Made by a program: the position numbers and the translations under genes
Part shown: one piece after another, positions 17,011 through 25,126 of the stretch
How the letters are laid out: each line of letters starts with the position of its first letter
Numbering within the stretch: position 1 is the stretch's first letter
From: Rhodothermales bacterium
Lineage (GTDB): Bacteria > Bacteroidota > Rhodothermia > Rhodothermales > UBA10348
DNA length: 64,000 bases
NCBI GenBank assembly: GCA_024711125.1
Contig: JANJTM010000071.1
Span: 1 to 64,000, forward strand
Direction of reading: 5' to 3'
Notes under the pieces: generated by a model
Seen by the model: the letters and a program-made list of their open reading frames with translations, nothing else
Told to the model about the DNA's origin: nothing
Databases searched by the model: none

Positions 17011-19371
17011 ATGCGCACCCGATACGCCCTCGCGGCCATCCTCCTCGCGTTCTCGCTTCCGGCCTATGCCCAGGTGGACTCCGGATCGGGCGGAACGCCC
17101 CCCGACCCCGGCGATCCCGGCCACGGCACGCCAGGGGGAACGGCCGTCATAGCGGGCAACGTGAAGACCCCCGACGTCTCGATGCGCGGGGGCGTCATGG
17201 TCTACGCCGTGTCCCGCGACTCCGTGTCGATGGGCATGGGCATGGCTTTCCCCGATTCCGCCGGCGCCTACCGCATCGAGGGCCTCGCGGCGGGGACGTA
17301 CGTCGTGGGCACCCGCTCGCCGGATCTCGCGCCGCAGTGGTGGGCCTTCGCGGCGAACGAGAGCGACGCCACCCCGGTGGACGTGGCCGACGGGCAGATC
17401 GTGGAAGGCATCGATTTCGCCTTGGAGCCCCTGTTCCACGGCACGGCGAGCATCAGCGGTCGCGTCGTCGACGAAAACGGTCACCCGGTATACGGTGCGT
17501 TCGTGCAGGCGTACGACCCGGCGGGCGGCGCGACATGGCCGGGCTGGGCGACCACCGATTTCGATGGGACGTATTCGATCCGGGGCCTGCAGGCCGCCGC
17601 CTACGTCGTGCGCGCCGAAGCCTGGGCCCGGTGGTCGAGCGTCGTCCGCTGGTTCGACGGCGCGGCCGAGGAATCCCTGGCGACACCCGTCGCGCTGGCC
17701 GACGGCGAAGCCCGCGCCGCGGTCGATTTCCTGCTGCCGCTGGTCGGGGGCAGCGCGTCGGTGGCCGGCACGGTGACCGACGCGGCCGGCGAGCCGTTGG
17801 GGGGCGCCCAGGTGCTCGTACAGTCGGCCCTCGGGGGCCGTGAACCCGCCGGATGGGGCTATGTAAACGCCTGGACGACGGCCGATTCGTCCGGGGCGTG
17901 GCTCGTCGACGGCCTGCCGACCGGGACGTACACCGTGTACGCGGCCTGGTGGGATGGCGACCGATTCGGCCAACGCTGGTACGACGGCGCCGACGACCCC
18001 GCGGCGGCAACCCCGATCACGCTCCTGGACGGAGAGACGCGCACCGGACTGAACGTCGTGCTCGATGTGCGGTACCTGTACGGCTCCATCACGGGCGTCG
18101 TCACGGACGCGATGACCGGCGCACCCGTGGAACGGGCCCTCGTGCAGGCCCGCCCCCGATCGGCCGACCTGTCGATGGCCCCGATCCGCATGCCGGACTC
18201 GCACGCGATCACGGGACCGGACGGACGGTTCGAGATCGGCGGGCTTCCGCTGGGCGAGTACCTCGTCTCGGCCCACGTGGACGGCGGGTTCGCCTATGTC
18301 GGCGGGGCCTGGGTGCCTTCGCTGGCGACGTGGGTGACGGTGGAAGGCGGGGCGTCGACGGACGCCTCCATCGCCGTCGAGCGGCGTCGCGAGGGAAGCG
18401 GCCGCTTGGAGGGCCGCGTGGAGATCGATTTCTCGGTCTCGTGGGCCGATTCGCTGTACGGCGATGCCGGCGTTCCGCCCAAGATCGCGGTAGTCGAGGC
18501 GCGGCCGACGGTGGTCGCGCAGGTCTGGCCCCAGTCCGAGCGGTTCTACTCGACGGTAGTACGCGAAGACGGCTCCTACGCGCTGGACGGCCTCCCCGAC
18601 GGGGAGTACACGGTGTCGGCCTTCGCGCCGTGGTTCCTGCCCGAGTACTGGAAGGATACGTTCGATCCTTCGGCGGCCACTCCGGTCACCGTGGATGCGT
18701 CGAGCGCGGCAACCGGGATCGATTTCGCCCTGGTCCCGTGGATGTTCGTCGATCCGGCCGGAACGGTGCGCGAGGGCGGGGCGGCCGTGCACGGCACGGT
18801 CGCGGACGAGTCAGGCCGCCCGGTGGAGGGCGCGACCGTGTACCTGCTGGACGAAAACGGCGACGCCGTCGCCTCCACCACTACCGCGGCCGACGGCACC
18901 TGGGCCCTCCCGGGAGTGAGCCGAGGGCGCTACCGCGTCATGGTGGCGAAGGACGGATATGCGACCTCCTTCAATGACGACGCGACCCGGGCTGCCGACG
19001 CCCCTCCGGTCGAGAATGCCGGCGCCGGGGCCGAGATCAACGTCACGCTGCGCGGGTCCTCGAGCACCGATACCGAACCCCGGCCCGAAGTGCCGGCGGG
19101 CTTCACGCTGCTCGGAAACTACCCGAACCCGTTCAACCCCGTCACCACGATAGCCTTCGAACTCACCCGGGCCGCGGCCGTGTCGGTCGAGGTGTTCGAC
19201 CTGCTCGGGCGTCGTGTGCTGTCGCTTCCCGACGCCGGGTTCCCGGCCGGCGCGTCGACGCTGGCGCTCGACGCTTCGGATCTGCCGACGGGAGTGTACG
19301 TCTACCGCGTCACGGCCCGATCGGCCGGGCTCGAGCAACGGGCGACCGGGCGCATGCTCCTGGTCAAGTGA
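17011..19371 (+). CDS. secreted multi-repeat beta-sandwich protein with T9SS sorting domain
   Basis: A 786-residue protein with signal peptide (MRTRYALAAILLAFSLPAYAQ) and five to six carboxypeptidase-regulatory/Cna-B-like units of about 110 residues. Each carries a GxVxDxxGxPVxGAxV strand pair and a GLPxGxYxVxA turn (for example GLAAGTYVVGTRSP, GLPTGTYTVYAAWW, GLPLGEYLVSAHV, GLPDGEYTVSAFAP). Tryptophan-rich loops of the type RWYDGADDPAAATPI recur. The C-terminus (NYPNPFNPVTT ... GVYVYRVTA, ending LLVK) is a T9SS type A sorting domain. No catalytic domain is visible, so a surface-attached adhesive or structural role is plausible. The start at 17011 gives the signal peptide. Confidence 0.8.
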   Translation: MRTRYALAAILLAFSLPAYAQVDSGSGGTPPDPGDPGHGTPGGTAVIAGNVKTPDVSMRGGVMVYAVSRDSVSMGMGMAFPDSAGAYRIEGLAAGTYVVGTRSPDLAPQWWAFAANESDATPVDVADGQIVEGIDFALEPLFHGTASISGRVVDENGHPVYGAFVQAYDPAGGATWPGWATTDFDGTYSIRGLQAAAYVVRAEAWARWSSVVRWFDGAAEESLATPVALADGEARAAVDFLLPLVGGSASVAGTVTDAAGEPLGGAQVLVQSALGGREPAGWGYVNAWTTADSSGAWLVDGLPTGTYTVYAAWWDGDRFGQRWYDGADDPAAATPITLLDGETRTGLNVVLDVRYLYGSITGVVTDAMTGAPVERALVQARPRSADLSMAPIRMPDSHAITGPDGRFEIGGLPLGEYLVSAHVDGGFAYVGGAWVPSLATWVTVEGGASTDASIAVERRREGSGRLEGRVEIDFSVSWADSLYGDAGVPPKIAVVEARPTVVAQVWPQSERFYSTVVREDGSYALDGLPDGEYTVSAFAPWFLPEYWKDTFDPSAATPVTVDASSAATGIDFALVPWMFVDPAGTVREGGAAVHGTVADESGRPVEGATVYLLDENGDAVASTTTAADGTWALPGVSRGRYRVMVAKDGYATSFNDDATRAADAPPVENAGAGAEINVTLRGSSSTDTEPRPEVPAGFTLLGNYPNPFNPVTTIAFELTRAAAVSVEVFDLLGRRVLSLPDAGFPAGASTLALDASDLPTGVYVYRVTARSAGLEQRATGRMLLVK

Positions 19372-19375
19372 ACGT

Positions 19376-19423
19376 GCGGGGGCTTCCCCGGGGGGCATGC
19401 CGGACCCCGTGAGGAAGCCCCGC
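19376..19423. terminator. bidirectional hairpin between convergent genes
   Basis: GCGGGGGCTTCC (19376-19387) pairs with GGAAGCCCCGC (19413-19423), filling the gap between the secreted repeat protein and the serine hydrolase. Confidence 0.6.
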
Positions 19424-19426
19424 CCT

Positions 19427-20866
19427 TCACTCGACGCCGATGCCGGAGACGAGGTCGGGCGACGGCCCTCCCAGTTCGACCGTGAGCGTGAGCGGCGGAC
19501 GGCCGTCGTCGGCGGTCAGTACCACCGCGAAGGAGAACCCGTCGCCCCGAAGCCGGGTGCGGGCACGCCCCCGCATTTCTTCCTGGACGATACCCAGGAT
19601 GCGGAGGTGCTCTTCCATGGGCACCACGTCGCGGAATTCGGGAGCGAACCGGGTCTCGACGAACGGCTGCAGACCCTCGGGTGCGCCCCTCACCAGCAGA
19701 TCGACCAGGTCCCGGACCACGCGGCCCTGCGGGGTGTCAGGGAAGTCCGGCAGGTCGGGCGCGACCCACTCGGGCGCCGGGGGCTCGAACGCCGGGTCGA
19801 ACAGCAGGTCGGCGAGCGTCCACCCCAGGCGCGACGCCGCGCGGGTCGACCGGTTGGTCACCAGGAAGATCGCTACGTCCTCGTCCACGAATCGAAGGAA
19901 ATCGGCGTAGAACACGCCGTTCCCGCCGTTGTGCTTGACGAGACGCGTCCCGCGCGGCGTGGGCCAGATCGTCCACCCGTACCCGTACCACACGTCCTCG
20001 GCCGGCGAATCCAGTCCGTACCGTCCGACCATCGATTCCACCAGCGAGGACGGGAGTACCTTCCCGTCCCGCAGCGCCACATCCCAGCGCATCATGTCGT
20101 CGGGCGTCGAGTGGATGCCCCCGTTTCCGACCATGTGCCAGGAAACGGGGCCGGTGCCGCGGTCGATGAACCGCCCCCAGCGCTTCCCGTCCCGGTAGCC
20201 GACCGCGAGGCGGGTCTCTTCGAAACCGTCGGTCCAGTACCCCGTGTCCTCCATGCCGGCGGGTCGCAGCAGCCGCTCCCGGAGAAAGCTCCCGTATTCC
20301 ATGCCCGACGCGATCTCGACGATCGCGGCCAGCAGCGAGTAGCCGGTATTCGAGTACGCGTATCCCTCTCCCGGCGGAAAATCGAGCGGCGCGGCGAGGG
20401 CGGCGGCCACGTATTCGTCCCTGCCCACGCTCACGAAGTCGTCCCCCAGTGCGCCCGGAAAGCCCGCCGTGTGCGACAGCAGGGCATGCACGGTCACCCC
20501 GGCCTTGTCGGGCGGAACCCCCTCGATGAAGCGCGTGATCGGATCTTCGACCGACAGGCGACCCTCGGCCTGGAGCAGCATCACGGCGGCCGCGGTGAAC
20601 TGCTTGGTGAGCGAGCCCACGGTCGCGATCGTCCCGGTCGAGTACCGGGTACCTGCCGAGTCGTCCGCGAGTCCGTAGCCCTTCGACAGGATGGTACCTT
20701 CGGGCGTACGTACGACCACCGATCCCGAAAAACCGACGGCCTCCAGTCTCGACAGGTAGGCGTCGATCCTCTCCGCGGCCGGGCCGGAGACGGCCGATGC
20801 CGGGGCGTCCGGACCCTCGCCGCAGGCCGCGAGCACCAGGAGGAGAATCGGCAGTGCGCGGGTCAT
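19427..20866 (-). CDS. serine hydrolase, class C beta-lactamase/DD-peptidase-like lipoprotein
   Basis: A 479-residue lipoprotein (lipobox LVLAAC, Cys15) of the beta-lactamase class C family. The nucleophile motif Ser85-Leu-Thr-Lys88, the Tyr171-Ser-Asn173 triad and a C-terminal HNG in place of the KTG box are all present. Members include esterases, D-aminopeptidases and penicillin-binding-protein-like enzymes; many are not resistance determinants. The extra domain of about 100 residues at the C-terminus resembles the extension seen in many Bacteroidota members. Start at 20866 chosen for the lipoprotein signal; upstream frame is shadow. Envelope location expected. Confidence 0.85.
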   Translation of the reverse strand: MTRALPILLLVLAACGEGPDAPASAVSGPAAERIDAYLSRLEAVGFSGSVVVRTPEGTILSKGYGLADDSAGTRYSTGTIATVGSLTKQFTAAAVMLLQAEGRLSVEDPITRFIEGVPPDKAGVTVHALLSHTAGFPGALGDDFVSVGRDEYVAAALAAPLDFPPGEGYAYSNTGYSLLAAIVEIASGMEYGSFLRERLLRPAGMEDTGYWTDGFEETRLAVGYRDGKRWGRFIDRGTGPVSWHMVGNGGIHSTPDDMMRWDVALRDGKVLPSSLVESMVGRYGLDSPAEDVWYGYGWTIWPTPRGTRLVKHNGGNGVFYADFLRFVDEDVAIFLVTNRSTRAASRLGWTLADLLFDPAFEPPAPEWVAPDLPDFPDTPQGRVVRDLVDLLVRGAPEGLQPFVETRFAPEFRDVVPMEEHLRILGIVQEEMRGRARTRLRGDGFSFAVVLTADDGRPPLTLTVELGGPSPDLVSGIGVE

Positions 20867-21023
20867 GAAAGCACCTGGTGTTTGGGAATGCCCCTCAGAA
20901 CGACCCTCCGGACGGTTCGATCCCCGCGCGAAACCGCCCCGAATGTCCCGTTCCGCGGGTATCCAGGTCCCGATCGGCAGGCCCCGTCCACCGCAGACTG
21001 GGTCAAACCAACCGCACACCACC

Positions 21024-22118
21024 ATGAGACTCCTGCCGGCCCTCCTGCTCCCGGTCGTCCTCGGCCTGGTCCACCCCGTATTTGCCCGCCAGGCGTCTCC
21101 GTCCGACACCACCCTCGAAGCGGCTCACCGATCCCGCTTGGCGCTGCTTCCGATCGTCTTCTCCTCACCCGACACCCGGCTGGCGCTCGGCGTCCTGCCC
21201 CAGTACATCTTCTACACCGCACCCGGGACACGCCCCTCCAACCTGCGGGCCGACATCTATTACACGCGGAACAAGCAGTTCAACGTACTGCTTTCCCCGA
21301 GCGTATGGCTTCCCGGGGACCGCTGGCAGCTCGCCGGCAAGTTCCGGCTGCGCAAGTGGCCGACGAACTACGTCGGAATTGCCCCGGAGGCCGGAAGCGC
21401 CCCGGAGGAGGAGTTCACGGAGCGGATGTTCAGCGGTGCGGCCGAGGTACTGCGCCAGCTCGGTCCCCGGGCGTGGGTGGGAGCGAGCTGGTTCGTCCGC
21501 TGGGGCGACATCACCGACCTGGATCCGGCGAACGGAGCGTTGTCTGACGGTTCGGTGCCCGGAAGCGGACGCAGCCGGGCGGCCGGGATCGGCGTGGTCG
21601 CGACCCTGGACGACAGGGAGCACGTCGTGATGCCCCGCAGCGGCGCCATCTACCGCGTGCACGCGCAGATCCACGGCCCCGCCCTCGGCAGCGAGGCCAC
21701 CTTCACCAGCCTGACGCTCGACCTCCGCAGGTACGTCACCATTGCGGGACCGGTCCACGCCGCCGTGCAGGCGCTCTTCACCGCGTCCACCGGCGACGTT
21801 CCGTTCCGCGTCCTGCCGGGCGTAGGCGAGGCCGTCCGCGGGTACCCGGGCACGCAGTACATCGGTCGGCAGCGCTGGGCGCTGCAGGCCGAGATCCGGG
21901 CCATCCCGGTATGGTGGCGTCTCGGATTCGCGGTGTTCGCCGGCATGGGAGACGTGGCCGACCGGGTGGGCGACTTCCGGTTCGACGACGTGCATTTCGC
22001 CGTGGGAGCCGGCATCCGCGTGCTCATGTTTCCCGCGGAACGCATCACGATCCGACAGGATTTCGCCTTCGCGCCCGGCGCCGGTGGCGATTACCTCGAC
22101 CTGAACGAGGCGTTCTGA
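21024..22118 (+). CDS. Omp85/BamA-type outer-membrane barrel protein
   Basis: A 364-residue protein with signal peptide (MRLLPALLLPVVLGLVHPVFA) and an Omp85-family (surface antigen D15) C-terminal barrel. Visible are alternating amphipathic strands, a conserved GVGEAVRGYPGTQYIGRQ turn (the position of the VRG[Y/F] motif in loop 6) and a short final strand (DYLDLNEAF). POTRA domains are missing, so it is a barrel-only member like the many small Omp85 proteins of Bacteroidota with unknown function. The Met at 21024 gives the signal peptide. Confidence 0.82.
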   Translation: MRLLPALLLPVVLGLVHPVFARQASPSDTTLEAAHRSRLALLPIVFSSPDTRLALGVLPQYIFYTAPGTRPSNLRADIYYTRNKQFNVLLSPSVWLPGDRWQLAGKFRLRKWPTNYVGIAPEAGSAPEEEFTERMFSGAAEVLRQLGPRAWVGASWFVRWGDITDLDPANGALSDGSVPGSGRSRAAGIGVVATLDDREHVVMPRSGAIYRVHAQIHGPALGSEATFTSLTLDLRRYVTIAGPVHAAVQALFTASTGDVPFRVLPGVGEAVRGYPGTQYIGRQRWALQAEIRAIPVWWRLGFAVFAGMGDVADRVGDFRFDDVHFAVGAGIRVLMFPAERITIRQDFAFAPGAGGDYLDLNEAF

Positions 22119-22144
22119 GTCCGGTGGTCACGGGCCGCCGGCGA

Positions 22145-22181
22145 CGCCGCGGCCGGGCGTGGGAGTTGCCCGGCCGCGGCG
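22145..22181. terminator. perfect 14-bp hairpin between convergent genes
   Basis: CGCCGCGGCCGGGC pairs exactly with GCCCGGCCGCGGCG around a 9-nt loop, between the barrel protein and the propeller lipoprotein. Confidence 0.65.
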
Positions 22182-22187
22182 CGTGGC

Positions 22188-23099
22188 TCAACGCGTACCC
22201 GGCACCCACCTCGGATTCGAGTCGGAGTGCGCGGGGTCGTTCGTCAGGTTTCGCAGCCCCGTACCGTCGGCCCGCACGACCCAGACGTCCATGTCGCGAC
22301 GACCGCCTTCGACGGCCCGCCGGTTCACGAACGTCAGCCATTCCCCATCCGGCGAGAAGGCCGCGGCGAGGTCCTCGCCCGGATTCTCGACCAGCTTGCG
22401 CAGGTTCGACCCATCGGCGTCCACCAGGAAGAGATCGGCCTCGTTCTCCCCGGTCCACGACGAGAACACGATGGACCGACCGTCGGGCGACCAGGCCGGA
22501 AACTCGTCCATGACGTCGTTGTCGGTGAGCTTCGCCAGGCCTTCCCCGCCGAATCCGGTCACCCAGATCTCCATGTCCCCGTCCATGTTGGAGTGGAAGA
22601 CGAACCGGTCCTCGACGGGTGACCACCACGGGTGCGACTCGGTCGAGTCGTGGTCCATGATCTTCATCACGTTCGACCCGTCTGCGTCCATCACGAACAT
22701 GTCGACGTCGCCGTCGCGGTCCGAATCGAACGACAGCCGCGTGCCGTCCCCGTTCCACGTCGGATCGATGTCGTGCGCGGGTCCGGTCGTGAGCTGGAGC
22801 GGGTTCGAGCCGTCGGCGCCCATCGTCCAGATATTCTCGTCCCCGTCCCGGTGCGAGATGAAGGCGATGCGGGACCCGTCGGGGGAGCCCATCGGGTGGT
22901 AATCCAGCGAATCGTGCCGCGTGAGGTTCACGGGGTCGGTGCCCGCGAGATCCAGGATCCAGACCTCGGTGTTGCCCGAGCGGTTGGACTGGAATGCGAT
23001 GCGGTGGGGATACGGAGCCTCGGGCGCGGGTGCGCCGCCTCCGCAGCCCGCGACCAGGGCCGCCGCGAGCACGGCCCCTCCCAGGCGTGACGTGCGCAT
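22188..23099 (-). CDS. TolB-like beta-propeller lipoprotein
   Basis: A 303-residue lipoprotein (lipobox ALVAGC, Cys19) made of six or seven PD40/TolB-type propeller blades. The unit xWSPDGxxIxFxSxRDGDxDIWxMxADGSNxxxLT is repeated, for example SPDGSRIAFISHRDGD, GDGTRLSFDSDRDGD, SPDGRSIVFSSWTGEN. Such propellers bind protein partners or peptides and often pair with peptidases. It starts 2 bp after the amidohydrolase stop, so the two are co-transcribed. Confidence 0.85.
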   Translation of the reverse strand: MRTSRLGGAVLAAALVAGCGGGAPAPEAPYPHRIAFQSNRSGNTEVWILDLAGTDPVNLTRHDSLDYHPMGSPDGSRIAFISHRDGDENIWTMGADGSNPLQLTTGPAHDIDPTWNGDGTRLSFDSDRDGDVDMFVMDADGSNVMKIMDHDSTESHPWWSPVEDRFVFHSNMDGDMEIWVTGFGGEGLAKLTDNDVMDEFPAWSPDGRSIVFSSWTGENEADLFLVDADGSNLRKLVENPGEDLAAAFSPDGEWLTFVNRRAVEGGRRDMDVWVVRADGTGLRNLTNDPAHSDSNPRWVPGTR

Positions 23100-23101
23100 G
23101 A

Positions 23102-24430
23102 CTATCGCTTCCTCCAGCCGTAGACCGGCCCGTTGTGGAAGAAGTCGAGCGGAGCGACCACGCCGTCCTTCTTGAACACCTTGCCGTCCTTCATCACGAA
23201 CGTCACGTCGCGCAGGGCCATGATGTCGTCCAGCGGGTTGGACGAGGCCGCGATGATGTCGGCCGCCAATCCTTCCTTGATGAGGCCCCGCGTCTCGGTG
23301 GTCTCGGAGATCCGGTATCCGTTGACGGTAAGCGCGCGCAGGATGTCGGCGTTCGGGATGCCGGCCGCCTTCCACGTGTTCAGGAACTCGATGGACAGCT
23401 CGCCCCGGTTGAAGCCCGGGATGTAGTAGTCGGCGTCGGTCGAGAACACGAGCGGAACCCCCTGCTCGTACGCATCCTTGAGCCCGGCGAGACGGCGCTC
23501 CCACTCGCGGTCCCCGACGCGCGACCAGTCGGCCTTCGGCGTCTCCGTTCCGGCGCGGAAGATGCCCTTCTCCGCCATGAGCTTGTGCACTTCGGGCGTC
23601 AGCGCGTTGTCGTGATCGAGCGACCAGAGCCCCGCGCGGGCGGCGCGCAGCGCGCCCTCGACGGTCTGCACGTGCCCCGAGACCTTGCGGCCGGCATTGG
23701 CCGACTCGCTGACGAAGAGCTCGAGCTGCTCCTGGGTGTACGGGTAGGCCTGGCAGTCCACGCAGACCTTGATGACCTTGGCGCCGTAGTGGATGTTGCG
23801 GCGGATGGCCTTGACGATCTCGTCGTTCGTATCGGCGTTCAGGTACTCGGGGTATACGGTCGCCTCCATCTCGGGCGTCTCGTAGAGCTGTCCGCCGAAT
23901 CCTCCGATGATGATGCCCGAGTTGATCATCGTCGGGCCCGGCACCCAGCCCATCTCGACCGCCTGGCGGTGTGCCGTGTCGGCGTAGAGGCCGTTGTTGC
24001 CGAGATCCCGCACGATCGTGAAGCCGGACGCCAGCTTCTGGAAGCCGGTCGACATGGCCTGGATCGCCCGCAGCGGGGTCGAGTCGCTGATGATCGTGTA
24101 GTAGTAGTACCAGGACTCCGGTTCTTCCTTGTAGGTGATGGCCAGGTGGTCGTGGGCATCCACGAGCCCGGGCAGGACCCACTGGTCGGAAAGGTCGATG
24201 ACCTCGGCGCCCTGCGGGATTGCCACGTTCGGACCTACCGACACGATCCTGGAGCGGTTGGTCTGCGGGTCCCTCTCGATGACGATGGTCTGGTTGGCGA
24301 GCGCGCGGCCCGATTCGGGATCCACGAGATGGCCGGCCCTGATGGCCCGGACCTCCATCTGGGCACGGGCCGGCAGCAGGGCACCGCCGGCCAGCAGGAG
24401 CAGGGCGGCAAGGAAGACGATCCGACGCAT
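23102..24430 (-). CDS. exported metal-dependent amidohydrolase (imidazolonepropionase/prolidase-like)
   Basis: A 442-residue amidohydrolase with signal peptide (about 1-23). Metal-site motifs: LVDAHDHL (HxH), a central Lys in AKVIKVCVD (possible carboxylated ligand), His in SGHVQTVEG and SLDHDNAL, and Asp in FSTDADYY. This subgroup of secreted amidohydrolases includes Xaa-Pro and Xaa-His dipeptidases; the substrate is not known. A good ribosome site, GGAGGTAA, lies 5 bp before the ATG at 24430 and decides the start over the upstream Met at 24493. It is the first gene of an operon with the propeller lipoprotein. Confidence 0.87.
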   Translation of the reverse strand: MRRIVFLAALLLLAGGALLPARAQMEVRAIRAGHLVDPESGRALANQTIVIERDPQTNRSRIVSVGPNVAIPQGAEVIDLSDQWVLPGLVDAHDHLAITYKEEPESWYYYYTIISDSTPLRAIQAMSTGFQKLASGFTIVRDLGNNGLYADTAHRQAVEMGWVPGPTMINSGIIIGGFGGQLYETPEMEATVYPEYLNADTNDEIVKAIRRNIHYGAKVIKVCVDCQAYPYTQEQLELFVSESANAGRKVSGHVQTVEGALRAARAGLWSLDHDNALTPEVHKLMAEKGIFRAGTETPKADWSRVGDREWERRLAGLKDAYEQGVPLVFSTDADYYIPGFNRGELSIEFLNTWKAAGIPNADILRALTVNGYRISETTETRGLIKEGLAADIIAASSNPLDDIMALRDVTFVMKDGKVFKKDGVVAPLDFFHNGPVYGWRKR

Positions 24431-24559
24431 GGCATTACCTCCGTTGTGGGGTGGGAGCTGCAATGTATTCGCCGTGCGCGTACCGCGAAACACTCTCTCG
24501 GCACCGGATTGACATCCGATTCATCGTCTTCCCCGCATACGGAACCGGGTCCGTCGAAG

Positions 24560-24567
24560 TAAGTTAG
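24560..24567 (+). promoter_or_regulatory. possible -7 element TAAGTTAG
   Basis: One base off TAnnTTTG; it lies 57-64 bp before the ATG of the acidic-tailed protein. Confidence 0.3.
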
Positions 24568-24623
24568 GCGGCCGATTCTGATCTCCAGTACCGCCTTACC
24601 CCTGCGCCGCCCGGCGCCCGACC

Positions 24624-25106
24624 ATGGAAAGCTCGTCCGGATCTTCCGGCTCCCCCGAATTCCGCATCAGCCCGACCGTCTCGAAGGAGAAGTGGGCCAT
24701 CCACGCGCGCGGAAAGCTCCTCAAGGGCTACATCCTGATCGTCGCCAGGGACCGCAAGACGGCCAGCTTCTTCAAGGAGGGCCGCGGCTTCGAGCCGTGC
24801 CCCTACAAGGTGGCCAAGGCGCTGATCGAGCTGGGCATGATCGAGGAAGCGGGCACCCACTTCCTCGGGGTCAAGTACGTGCTCTCGACGGGCGCTCCCA
24901 CGCCCGTGATCGTGGTCGATGACGAGGACGAGGCCGACATCGCGCCGCCGCGTGAGAAGGAGGCGGGGTCGATGGAAGGCATGCTCGACGACCTGGAGGA
25001 AGAATCGTCGGACGACGACGGCGACGCCGAAGAGGGCGAGACCTCCGGCGAAGGCAAGGAAGGGGACGAAGAGGACGAGGACGAGGACGAAGACGACGAA
25101 TTCTGA
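24624..25106 (+). CDS. small protein with conserved-looking core and long acidic tail, unknown function
   Basis: A 160-residue cytosolic protein. Residues 12-105 form a compact mixed alpha/beta core (KLLKGYILIVARDRKTASFF, PYKVAKALIELGMIEEAG, HFLGVKYVLS) and residues 115-160 are almost entirely Asp, Glu, Gly and Ser, ending in a run of alternating D/E. I do not recognise the core. Acidic tails of this kind occur in nucleic-acid mimics, histone-like chaperones and halotolerant proteins, but none of these can be chosen here. Single gene, convergent with the GCS2-CBS gene 20 bp downstream. Confidence 0.7.
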   Translation: MESSSGSSGSPEFRISPTVSKEKWAIHARGKLLKGYILIVARDRKTASFFKEGRGFEPCPYKVAKALIELGMIEEAGTHFLGVKYVLSTGAPTPVIVVDDEDEADIAPPREKEAGSMEGMLDDLEEESSDDDGDAEEGETSGEGKEGDEEDEDEDEDDEF

Positions 25107-25126
25107 TCGCTTCGAACGCCTCCCGG

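Noticed and set aside
15616-18792. A 1058-residue minus-strand frame covering the MFS gene and the secreted protein
   Set aside because: Only the last 387 codons encode a protein (MFS). The rest is a His/Arg-rich shadow of the plus-strand secreted protein.
19427-20866. Calling the class C beta-lactamase-like protein an antibiotic-resistance gene
   Set aside because: The SxxK/YxN motifs are shared with many esterases and peptidases, KTG is replaced by HNG, and there is an added C-terminal domain; nothing indicates beta-lactam hydrolysis.
20930-20950. GGTTCGATCC resembling a tRNA T-loop
   Set aside because: No acceptor, D or anticodon stem can be formed around it, and no CCA end follows.
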